NCBI RefSeq assembly: GCF_018687715.1
Contig: NC_056762.1
Span: 39,450,864 to 39,514,863, forward strand
Direction of reading: 5' to 3'
From: Carya illinoinensis
Taxonomy: Eukaryota > Streptophyta > Magnoliopsida > Fagales > Juglandaceae
Length of the DNA stretch: 64,000 nt
The translations under genes were made by a program, and so were the position numbers. The stretch's first letter is position 1. The number at the start of each line of letters is the position of its first letter. The notes under the pieces were generated by a model. That model did not search any database and was not told where the DNA came from. It worked only from the letters and a program-made list of their open reading frames with translations. This document shows positions 21,778-33,200 of the stretch, in pieces.

Positions 21778-24700
21778 ATGGAGAAAGGAAAGGAGCAGGC
21801 ATCTTCCTCTACACCTCCTACCATAGAGGAAGCAACAAATCCTCTATCCCAGGTAGGAATTTGAGCTGTAGCAGATATTCAGCTTTTAAACCATTATGTT
21901 GACTGGTTTTGTTTCATAATCATTACTATTTTATATGTTAGGCTATACCAATACAATTTTATCCGGATTTTCCCAACTATATGCATGGTTTCCATCCACC
22001 AATGCCACATGCGTGGTTACCTATGCCATTTGTGAAGCGTCCTGATGCCAACCCATCTACTAATACTAGTCAGGTGATAAATTCGTTTGTTAAGTACTAC
22101 TGCACTTATTTTTATCCATGTTTGTACTCAAACAAATTTTTTGTGGGTGTAAACTGTAGGAAAATGCAATGCCCCCATTTCTCTCATCAGTTGCCTCTTT
22201 CCACAATATATCACCCGACTCTACTAGAAAGAGTATGTTTACGCCCTATACTGATGATACAGTTGAACCCAAAGATGTTAATCTGTCCGGACTACAAAAT
22301 ACTATGCATATTGAGGGGGACGATATCGTTAAGGAGCCAAAGTACTTGAGAATGATGTTTAAATCTAAAGATGAGTTACTTTCTTATTATAAAATATATG
22401 GGCAACAATGTGGTTTTGGGATTATGACATAAATGAGTCATAGGTTTGAGGATGGGAACATTAGATATGTCACATTGGGGTGTGCTCGTGGTAGGAAGGC
22501 ACGGAACTGTACAACAAATGTCGCGAGGCCACGTCCAACATTAAAGACAGACTGTAAGGCAAGGATAAATGTTATATACGAAAAATGGGTGTTGACAGTG
22601 TCGAGTGTTAACAATTCCCATAATCACAGCCTAAGTCTACAAAGTCGAGATTCTTTCGCTGCAATAGAAAAGTGAGCGAGTCTGTTAAGAGAGTCTTAGT
22701 TATTAATGATCAGGCTGGGATCAAAATGAACAAGAGTTTTGCCTCTCTTGTGTAAGAAGCGGGTGGGTTTGAGAACTTGCCATTTAATACTGTCAAAATT
22801 ATATTGACAAGGCATGCCACCTTCAACTTGGGAAAGGTGGTGCTGGAACCCTCCGTGAGTACTTTACTCGAATGCAATACAAGAATGATGGGTTCTTTTC
22901 ACTAATGGATATGGATGATAACAGACGGTTGAGAAATGTATTTTGGGAGGATGCATGAAGTAGGGCAGCTTACAAATATTTTGGAGATGTCATCACATTC
23001 GGCACGACATATTTGACAAATAGATATGGGATGCAGTTTGCACCGTTTGTTGGTGTAAACCACCATGGCCAGTCAATTCTGTTGGGGGCAGGATTAATAT
23101 CTAATGAGGATACGGAAACATTTACATGGTTATTTCAGACTTGGTTGACCTGTATGGATGGTGAAGCTCCCAAGGCTATTATCACAGATCAAGATAGAGC
23201 CATGAAAAATGCAATAAGTCTCGTATTTCCAAACAGCCGACACAGATATTGCTTATGGCACATATTGAAAAAATTGCCAGAGAAGCTAGATTCACATGTT
23301 GCATACAAAATTGGGTTGAAAAGTCAGTAGCTAAATGGTGTGTATGACTCTCACACAATAGAAGAGTTTGAGGGCTCTTAGGAACTGTTAATTACGAAGT
23401 ACAACTTGGAGGAGAATGCTTAGTTGAAGAGTTTATACGCTGAGCGTACGTATTGGGCACATGTGTTCATGAAATAAGTTTTCTGGGCTAGAATGAGTAC
23501 AACCCAATGAAGCGAGAGCATGAATGCTTTTTTTGACGGGTATATTCATGCTAAGACAAACTTAAAAGAGTTTGTCGATCAGTTCAATAATGCAGTGAGA
23601 AAGAAGATTGAGAATGAAAGTGATGCAGACTTCCACTCATTCAACGTCACAATTCCCGTCGTCTCTCCCTCTCCACTTGAAAAGACTTTTCAAGACATAT
23701 ACACTTGCAATAAATTTAGAGAAGTACAGAAAAAGTAATAGGGATGCTTGCAACTCTTCAAACTCTACACCGAAAAGATGGTGTAATTGCAACGTACCAT
23801 GTAAAAGATGAAGTTAATGTTGATGATTTCATCAAGGAGGTGACCCATATAGTGTACTTTAATGAGGTCGAATGCGAAGTGAAGTGTTCATGTGCCTTGT
23901 TTGAGATGAGAGGGATATTGTGTAGACATGTATTAGGCATTATGAGAGTTAACAAAATCCATTCGGTTCCAGAAAAGTACATACTAGATAGATGAAGGAA
24001 AGACATAAAAATGAGATATACTCTTATACGAAGCAGTTATGACATAGTTGATCAGAGGCCTGAAGTTAGCAGATATTCATGTATCATCAAGAAATGCTAC
24101 GAGGTAGCCACGAATGCATCTTCATGTGATGAGCACACTGAAGATATGCTAGCTAAGTTAGATGTAATGAACTTAGGCTACCGCACCAACAACCTGCCCT
24201 CGAAGGTTATAATTTATAATGTCAATGCAACGATAGATGCGAGTTCTAAGAAAGTATTGAGTCCACATGTAGTGAGAAGAAAAGGCAGACCGCCATCTCT
24301 TAGAAAAAAGTCAATGATTGAGAGAGGAAAACCCATGACGAAGAAGTCTAGCCAAAAAGGAAAACGTAAACAGGTTAACAAAAATATTTTGTGCTTTTAT
24401 ACTCCCTAATTTACCGTTATAAAATACATATATAAAATATATATGTTTATTAATAAATATATATGACTGGATTTTTTTTAACTTTGTAGCCACATAGAAT
24501 AGAAGGTGAAGTTGTTGGAATGTGCAGAAATTTATTTGGCCAAACAGAAGTTGAGACACAACAAAATGTTCCAGTTTAGGTAACGTTTACAGGTTTTTAA
24601 TGATAGGAGAATTTATATTGTGGTTTTAATACATATTGAAAATTTAAACACTATATATATAATGGGTTACTATCTTCACTAATATTCTGCTTATTAGATT

Positions 24701-24970
24701 GTTAGCCCTCACAAAACTCTTGGGAACTGTTGGACTTTAGTGCCACGAGTTAGACTTTACAGTGAATGAGACTTAAGAAAGTGTAAATCGCTGTGAATGA
24801 GACTCAAGAAAGTGTAAATCGTCTTCTTTATGTTTGACCAATTCCGTGTAAATGTTCCACAATAAATTTACATGGTTTAATTTTTAACTAATTCTTTATG
24901 TTCACAGATGCAAATGAGGTTGGATGGCACCCAGCCGGAATGGTTGCGTGAGTCACAACCATCGCAATAA
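21778..24970 (+). pseudogene. FAR1-RELATED SEQUENCE (FRS5-like) pseudogene, MULE-transposase derived
   Basis: Five exons can be drawn: 21778-21852, 21942-22073, 22160-24373, 24490-24579 and 24908-24970, all with GT-AG borders and phase 0. Domains in order: FAR1 DNA-binding (KSKDELLSYYKIYGQQCGFG; NSHNHSLS), MULE transposase core (TNRYGMQFAPFVGVNHHGQS; IITDQDRAMKNAI; RYCLWHILKKLPEK) and SWIM zinc finger (CSCALFEMRGILCRHVLGI), then a basic tail (RRKGRPPSLRKKS). Disablements include TAA at 22430 after GFGIMT, frame changes near 22650, 22790 and 23730, stops at 22753 and 22956, TGA replacing the Trp after YILDR near 23992, and TAG at 24577. The first catalytic Asp of the transposase (D in FDTTYLTN) is Gly (GGC, 23001-23003). 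Intact FRS proteins are nuclear regulators domesticated from MULE transposases. Confidence 0.92.
24757..24825 (+). repeat. Tandem repeat, two units of about 34 bp
   Basis: The unit 'gtgaatgagact(t/c)aagaaagtg' plus 'taaatcg' occurs twice in a row within intron 4 of the FRS pseudogene. Confidence 0.8.
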
Positions 24971-25731
24971 AACACTTTATAGGGTTTGTATCTTGAATGC
25001 TTATGCACTAATATTCTACCTAAATTTGCTTTCAGAGATGAAAACCACCATATCTGACTTGATGGGAAAGGTTGTAAATCTACGTTGCTTATGCCCAGAT
25101 TTAGCTGACAAAAATATTCTGTAATTATAAAGGTTGCTTATACCCAGATTTAGCTAATCCAAAGAATGTATATTCATGTTAAGGTTGTAAATGTATATTC
25201 ATGTTAAGGTTGTAAATCTAGTTTGATCTTCATTTATGGGAGTTTGAAATGTGCAAAATGTTCAGATTTGGTGTGCTGTGCAGTTTTATAATGATAGATT
25301 CATGGAAGTTTTGTACAAAAAAAGGAAGAGTAAGAGGAAGATTGATGGGGAGTCAAGAAGCTTGGTGTAAGCCACCATATCGTGACAGCAAAGTTGCCTA
25401 GACTAGTGGAACCAAACTAGCAAAATCCAAAGATGCCGTTGTAAATATTTTTTGAAGGGCAACTTGAGCTATTATGGATGAGTGGTTGTTATTATTTTTT
25501 GTTGAAAAACAACCAGCATGGATGAAAAATTAGCTCAAATACTATAGCTATATGTGTAAATGTTTCATAATTATATCTGATGGGTAACTTGAGTGGTTGT
25601 TATTGTTTTTTGATAAAAAACAACCACATGTTCATGAATAACTTGAGGAATGGTTTGTTGCAATGAACTACAGGGTTATTATTTGTCTTTTTGTTGAAAT
25701 GGTATTTTAGGATGTTGATGGCCACATTATG

Positions 25732-25763
<32 letters not shown>

Positions 25764-26753
25764 GTTAACTCAGGCTTTGTAGCTTTTATTTCATAATGAG
25801 TCCTAATGTATTAGGCATTTTTTGGCCAAAGATGCCAATTCCTAAGAATAGCAAATATTAGGCATTTATTTCATATATGTTCACATGGTTTGTCTTTTTA
25901 TTTATTGGCCTGAATTTTTTATTTTATATGTTAACTTATAATATATATGCCCATATTTTTTATAATGGTTTGTTGTGTATAGATTCAACTTAATTGGCCA
26001 AATATGCCAATAAGTACGTGTGCATGAGTTGTGCAAAATTGCCCAGATATGCATTAACCGTAATTGATAGTTAATTCGGTGTATATGTCTTGGAGTTGCT
26101 TTTCAACTTTAATGAGCTTGATTGACCAATTCCAATTTTTCGAATTGACAGTTAAAAAAGAGCAATTTAGTGGTTGTTATTATATAACAGGGCAATTTCG
26201 GCTTGATAGTGGAAACAGAGCAATCGGTTCCAGAATAAGAAGCACATTTCAACTTCAGGATATGCTTTGGTTAATTAAGAGATCTGAGTACCTAAATTTG
26301 TCAATAGCCTTTTCAAGCACCTGATCATTGCCAAAATAGGACTATCTTCACAATACAACACAAGCATACTTTTCAAATGTTTCATAATAAATTAGCTGCA
26401 ATGAACTAATGCTAAAAAAACAAAACAAGCATATTTTCCAAATGTTCCATAATAAATTAGCTGCAATGAACTATAGCTAAAAAACACAATCTGCAGTTTC
26501 CAAGATCAGTTGTAAGTCAGTTGCCTACTTTTTCAAAAGAACTGACCCAACTCTTCCAAAATACAGAATATATATTTGTTCAACAAATCTTGTAGACATT
26601 TCCACTACAGCTACTCTAAAGCACATATTATCACAAGTGAGCAGCTTTATACACGAAGTTGCCCAGATTAGTGAGTATTCACTATGATCGTGAGAAGTAC
26701 AAATAAAGTAGGATACAAATTATACAATAGAGCCAAACATTTGTGCATTGACG
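24971..26753. other. Intergenic DNA between the FAR1-type and GRF-type genes
   Basis: No exon is recognisable. It contains a 29-nt T-run at 25732-25760, several 'ggttgttatt' and 'aacaaccac' motifs in opposite orientation near 25480-25630, and a 65-bp tandem duplication at 26360-26490. 'tgcaatgaacta' recurs near 25662, 26398 and 26462. Confidence 0.5.
26360..26490. repeat. Tandem duplication of about 65 bp
   Basis: The unit beginning 'acaagcatacttttcaaatg' and containing 'ataataaattagctgcaatg' and 'aactaatgctaaaaaa' is repeated with a few substitutions. Confidence 0.85.
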
Positions 26754-27297
26754 CTAGACTCCCGAGTCATTTTTGACAAGTTCGCCCTCTCTTTTTCGAA
26801 TCTCTTCCATCCAACTTCGAACCTCTTCCTCTCTTCTTCGAACTTCTTTGGCTATTTGTTGAACCTCTAACTGTGTTTTCTAAAGCTTTTCCTCCTTCCT
26901 TAATATCTCAATTTCTTTTTCTTTTTCATGGCCTATATCGCTATCTGCCCATTTGAAATAGTTGCAGTGTGGTAACTCCTGTATAAAACAACAAATAAAA
27001 GGCATAGTAAAATATTAAAATTTTGACTCAAACCCAAATATTGCAAGTTAAAGCACGGAAAATACTTTTTACCTGAGAATTGTACTTTGAACACCCAAAG
27101 AATGATCGACTTGGATTTCTTGGCGTATTCAATGTTCTAAGTGAAGCGGGTGACCCACAAGTGCACATTGGATTGTTTTTCAAAGTATGAGTAACAAGTG
27201 AAGAAGAAGAATATTCACTTGATACCTTTTTTCCAAACAACATTTTGCCAAAATAGGCAATGGAGTATACTGTTGCTAAGAAAAAAAGTGTCTTCAT
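26754..27297 (-). pseudogene. GRF-type zinc finger protein with one premature stop
   Basis: Two exons on the minus strand join in phase 0: 27297-27073 and 26978-26754. They encode a GRF zinc finger, CTCGSPASLRTLNTPRNPSR, SFFGCSKYNSQ, then after the intron ELPHCNYFKW, giving the C-x-C ... C ... C ligand pattern. A charged coiled coil follows (EKEKEIEILRKEEKL, then QLEVQQIAKEVRRREEE). A single TAG at 26880-26882 interrupts the coiled coil; the same frame then continues for 41 codons to TAG at 26754. CAG to TAG would explain it. The frame before residue 25 (LFFLATVYSIAYFG) is unlike the usual short Ser-rich N-terminus, so the true start is uncertain. Resembles the Arabidopsis At4g04775-like family, function unknown. 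Confidence 0.8.
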
Positions 27298-27988
27298 TTT
27301 TAGTTTATGTATAAGAGTTTAGAAGTATTTTTTTCGAGAAGAGAGGTGGACCAACTTAGTTACCGTTAGGGGAGTGTTAGTGGAAAACAGATAAATCATG
27401 TTAGTGTTAGGACAATAAGAGAGGTAATGTCAGGAACACAGATAGAAACACAAATTTATTATTATCCATAAATAATAGACCCACCCCAATCAATGAACAA
27501 AACTGCACAACACAAAGTGACCTAAATGTTTATGTACTGTAAAACAAAATATAAAAGCAAAACAGCCCCATTTTATAAAGAAAAATGGGGCACATCATCT
27601 AACTATAATATGAAAGCATGCATATTTATTGGTAAGATCTTCAATTTTGTTAGACATATATGTTTATGCAGTGTTAAACAAATTATAAAAGCAGTACAAA
27701 ATATTTATGTCTTATAGTTATGCAGTGTGAATTTATATCTTATAGTTATGCAGTGTGAATTTCACTATAGTTATATCCTACCACATGATGCAAATTCCAG
27801 ACCCCCCTCCCCATATCTCTCTTCTGTGATTGAATACAGCTTTGGTCCTCATTGACCCCCAAGATGTGCACATTCATGGGTTGCCACCTCTACTTTTGGT
27901 CCATTGTTGTAGAATATAACTAGTGGGTTGCTCATTTTAGAGTTCCATTTTTTGTTTTACTACTTAATCATGTGTTTTGTTATTTAAG
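27298..27988. other. Non-coding DNA
   Basis: I see no exon. 'gttatgcagtgtgaatttatatcttata' is partly repeated near 27715-27760. The end of the stretch reads 'tgttatttaag', an intron-like acceptor in front of the clathrin fragment. Confidence 0.45.
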
Positions 27989-28480
27989 GTGGATGATTTG
28001 GAAGAGGTAAGTGAGTATTACCAAAACCGGGGATGCTTTAATGAGCTCATTTCTCTCATGGAGAGTGGACTTGGGTTGGAACGTGCACATATGAGTATCT
28101 TTACTGAATTGGGAGTTCTATATGCAAGATATCGTCACAAAAAACTTATGGAGCACATCAAATTGTTCTCAACCCGTCTGAATAGTCCAAAGCTCATACG
28201 AGCTTGTGATGAACAACAGCATTGGAAGGAGTTAACTTATTTGTACATCCAGTATGATGAGTTATGCTTTGCTGCAACCAACATAATGAATCACTCCCCA
28301 GAAGCATGGGACCATATGCAATTCAAGGATGTGACTGTCAAACTTGCAAGTGTTAAGCTCTACTATAGGACTGTGCATTTCTTTGTGCAAGAATATCCTG
28401 ATATTATCAATGACCTTCTCCATGTGCATACTAGTCGTGTGGACCACACCCGCATAGTAGATATAATGCGGAATGTATGA
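27989..28480 (+). pseudogene. Clathrin heavy chain exon fragment
   Basis: The frame encodes about 163 aa of the clathrin heavy-chain leg repeats: [88 protein letters not shown] and [12 protein letters not shown]. Full clathrin heavy chain is about 1,700 aa. Nothing recognisable precedes or follows; the frame stops right after DIMR, where the family continues with KAGH. Substitutions at conserved sites (YARYRHKK for YARYRPEK) suggest drift. An acceptor-like AAG lies directly upstream, so this is probably one exon of a duplicated or transposon-captured gene. Confidence 0.85.
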
Positions 28481-29079
28481 ATATTGCTTATGATGAGTTT
28501 AACTTACATGTTAAGACAATTCATGAATTTGACAAAGAACTCTGTTTTTTTTTTTTTAAATAAATGTCTGAATTGAACATCGAAAGTTCCAACCATATTT
28601 TGTTTTTCTGCTTTTTGAAGGGGTACTCTAACTTTATCTATGTTTGGCTGCTTGTTTCTCTACGTTTGTTTGTTTGAAACTCTGCCATCCTTTGATATAA
28701 AATGAGTGGTGGAAGTTTAAGATTGGATTTTTATTATAATATGGGGCACACTTGATAAATGGCTTCTTAGATTTTGATGGTTTCGGATTAGGAGACCTTC
28801 AATTAAAATGTCTTCAACAAATTAATCTAAACACACAACTTGGTTTAATAAAAGAAAAACTCTATTTTTACAAATAAAAAAAGTTCAAATTTTCGAACCT
28901 ATTCTCTTCCACTTTCTCGGCAGCCAAACTGGACATCAAAATCCAAAACTATACATTAATTTCCGAACAGAAACCCTACCAAAAGATGTTCGTATAGAAA
29001 CCAAAACTATACATTTTCAAACAAAAACCCTAAAAAAAATTCTTCATACAGATTTAGGGCTTCTAGTTTATTCATCATA

Positions 29080-29385
<306 letters not shown>

Positions 29386-30251
29386 CCACAAAGTCCACGA
29401 AATACAATCATTTTCAGTGAAGAATAAGCCGCGAAGTTATAGCGTCAAAACTCTAGTGGGAGAGAGATTGATAGAGGAGAATAGATAAGAGTTTTATACG
29501 GGGTGAGGGGAAAGTAAATGAAAGAAGGGAAACTCAAACGAAAATGGCTAGTGAAATCGCAGGTGAAAATTTCTTTTTCCCGCTTAACTCGAAACGCACC
29601 GTTTCATTTATTAACTGACGTCAACGATTGGTGCGCGATTCATCCCCTCCGCGCTTGTAAGTAGAGTTTTTTTTTTGGAAAGACAGATTTCAAATGAAAG
29701 AAAAGAAAGTTAAAAAATAAAAATAAAAAAAGCGCCACGTAAGCTGGAGTGCAAAGGTTATAAAATTGTGGCGGTTGAGCAACTTTTTACTTTTAATAAA
29801 ATATAGAGTATAAAAGATGAATAGTAATTAATGAGAATAATTATTTTTCAATGTGTGGGATTTTGATTTTCTTTTGGTATAATAAAAAAAAAACTGTTAA
29901 CTTAAAATACACGCAAGCGTACTTATAAATAAAAACAAAAAATAAAAATAAAAATAAGAAAGGATGAGAATTTTAAATTTTAAAATATTAAATTTTAATA
30001 TTAATATTATTTTAAAATTAAAAAAATTAAATAAAAATTAAATTATTTATTATATTTTATAATTTAAAAAAATTATAGTCGAAATATAAGAATTTTGATT
30101 TTGATACGAAAAATTTTAATAGCCGAACCGAACCAGCTGTCACCTATTATTTCAGTCCCTCCGCTCCCCACTCTCCGAAACCCTCTTCAAAGGGACCATA
30201 ATTATCTTCCAAAACCCTAATTCAAACGCTAACTCCTGTAGAACTCCAAAG

Positions 30252-33200
30252 ATGATGGTGACCCATGCAGGCAGCGCGCAGAGCGCGCTATCGGAGGCAA
30301 TCAAGCTGATCCGGTCCTCCCCTCCCACGTGGCAGTCCGCCCTCCTCAACAACGTCTTCATTTTTGTTTTGGGTTTGCCAATTCTGGTCTCTGGGCTATC
30401 TCTTTCAGGCATTGGTGCTGCTTTCCTTTTGGGCACTCTCACTTGGCGTGCCTTTGGTCCCCCGGGTTTCCTTCTCGTTGCCACTTACTTCATCATTGTA
30501 AGCCAACAACAAAAAAATAAAAATAAAAAATCTATCTTTCTCACTCACTGTGTCTATTTATTTGATTTATTTGTACATTTTTCTGAGAGTTAGTATGTTC
30601 TTGGTTAGGATATTTTTGTACATTTAATAGGATTTTATTGGAAAGTCAATGCTTTTTTTTTTCTCAGTTTATTTTTTTCATGAACATTTTTTTGGTAGTA
30701 TGTTCTTGGTTAGTGAGAAAAGAAATCTGTTACACGATCCGGCAGTGTGATCCATTTTTTTTTCTTTTTAAACTTTTTGGGGTGAAATTAAACTGCTAAT
30801 TTTTCTTATACGTTTTTCACTTCCGTTTTACAGAATCTGAAGTGAGGGATCGCCCTCCTAATTGTTTTACAGAATTCAAGTGAGAGATCAACCTCCTAAT
30901 ACAGGCTTACAGTAGCTTCTTCTGACCCCTTTTTAAAGCAAAGTCTGTATAACCTACTACTACAAAGATCCACTGCTGAAGGTACTTGGACCCATCATCC
31001 AAGGATACTGACAGTTGAGAGCTTGACTTTCCGCTTTATTTGAACCTGAAATTGTATTAGTCTCATTTCCTCTTATATAATCATTACAACTTTTTCAAAC
31101 TATTACACAAAATATAATAAAGAATTCAAAATTTTCAATCACAAAATAAAAATTATATTCTAACAAAATTTTATTCAATTTTTAACTTTTATCTCATTTA
31201 ATTTCATCTCATCTGTAGAGCCAAATGAGACCTTACTACCTTATTCTTCCCTACACTCCCCTAGCAGCTTTTTGATTCGTTTAATTCTTTTGCAACTTAA
31301 CTAAACTATAAAATACTTGTTAAAAAACTTAGTTAAAGAATAATGTTAAAAAATAAGGTCCGAGGTAGGGTATAAATAATACTACTAAGCAAGCTATTCT
31401 TGAATACAATCTGAGTTGTGCAGTACCCACTATTTTTTTTATTTTTTTTTAATTCACTCTGCTCAAAGAAGTTTATTTCCTCATTGCTCATTGATGGCCT
31501 AGTGTTTGCATTGTTCATGTGTTTGTCTATTATTGGTGGGCTTTGTTGGTGTATTCGTTGATATCTAGTTATTCTATGATGTGATTTTACCAAAGCATAA
31601 AAATGATTTTTGAAGTTTATTTTCTGACTATTTCTAAGTGATATGTATATATTTTAAAATCTGGTAGGGCACAGCGGTGACAAAAGTGAGAATGGCACAA
31701 AAGGAGGCACAAGGGGTTGCTGAGAAGAGAAAAGGAAGGAGAGGACCAGCTAGTGTTATTGGTTCCAGTGCTGCTGGTTGCTTCTGTGCTTTTCTTTCAA
31801 TCTTTGGAGTAGGGGGAGAGGCATCTTCTCAGGTTTTGAAACTCGGATTTGTTGCCAGCTTTTGTACAAAGTTGAGTGATACCGTCTCAAGTGAGATAGG
31901 GAAGGCATATGGCAAAACAACGTAAGTAATGCATCTTGTGGTTTGGTTTGGGCAATTTAGTTTTATGTTATTAATGCTCATCTTAGCCCCTAGGATTGGC
32001 TCAAGTGGTAAAGGCCTTGGGCTTCGCGGTATGGTCTCCCCCAAGTCTAAGGTTCAAATCCTCTTTGGTGTAAATAATATCTAGGGGCCATTGGACTGGG
32101 GGATTTTCTCTTTGAATTACCCGAGGTGCTCGTGGGAAACTCCTTGCCAAGGGCCTGTGTACCCCCGGGAGTAGTCGGGATGTTGTTTCTTGACACCTAT
32201 TGCTAATCAAAATAGTTATTAATGCTCGTCTTAGTTCACTCATAAATAAATTCAAAAGTAGATTTTGGTGGGATTCTAAACCCTGTTATAGAGCCAGTAT
32301 CATTACTCAATCTTTTGAAGATTTTTATAAAGCTATTAAGGTTAGTCTACTATGAACCAAATTTCAGCAGCAAGGTTTTAGAATCATAATTTGTGATGTG
32401 CTATCTGTTAAATCACCATATTGTTTTCTTTTCTTGCTCTCTCTCATTGTTTCTAGGATTCTACATATGGTTAAGATTGCTGTACTATTGATAATTTTGT
32501 CTAATTAGCCTTTGGTTCTAATATATGTAATTGTAATGCATCGTATCATTGGCTGACTCAAAACTTTGGAATGACATCACTTTGATCTGTCATGGACAAA
32601 AGTTCGATGGGTGGACTATAGTTGTGGTAGGAATGTTCCAATATTGTGGCCAACCGTATGAAAAATAGAAAAATAAATGCATAGCTAATCTTGGATTAAC
32701 TTTTGAATACATAATATAATGCAGCTTATTAGCATAAGCCAATTGACTAAAGTTTGTTTAGGCTTTTGAAGCAATTTTATAGTTCCTGCAGTTATTAAAA
32801 ATAGGCTCAGCAAAGTAGTTATGGTAGTGGACTAGATAGGTGGCTGATTAAGTAATGCATGCTGATATCACATCAAGTTTTTAGTTTTTGCAGTGTATCT
32901 GGTGAAAAAGGTTTGTTGTTTGTCATATGTGGGCCTTGCTCAAAGCAGCACATGCCTTCTCCAAAATAAAACTTGCTTGGATACTTTTTACTTGTGTGTA
33001 TTTTGATCTTTGCTTCTAGCAGCTCACTATTTGTTATCAATCATTGAAATTTGTGCTTCTGATCAGGTATTTAGTTACCACGCTTAAGGTAGTCCCAAGG
33101 GGAACAGAAGGGGCTGTGAGTGTCGAGGGAACCATTGCTGGATTTTTGGCATCATTTCTTCTTGCCTTTGGTAGTTGTGTCATGGGTGAGGTACCCTTTA

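Noticed and set aside
30152..30484. 110-codon minus-strand frame over VTE6 exon 1
   Set aside because: It is a shadow of the conserved VTE6 coding exon, with no family of its own.
31990..32070. Possible tRNA gene
   Set aside because: Boxes A and B are present, but the sequence does not fold into a complete cloverleaf by eye and it is bounded by a 20-bp duplication together with 150 bp of SINE body.
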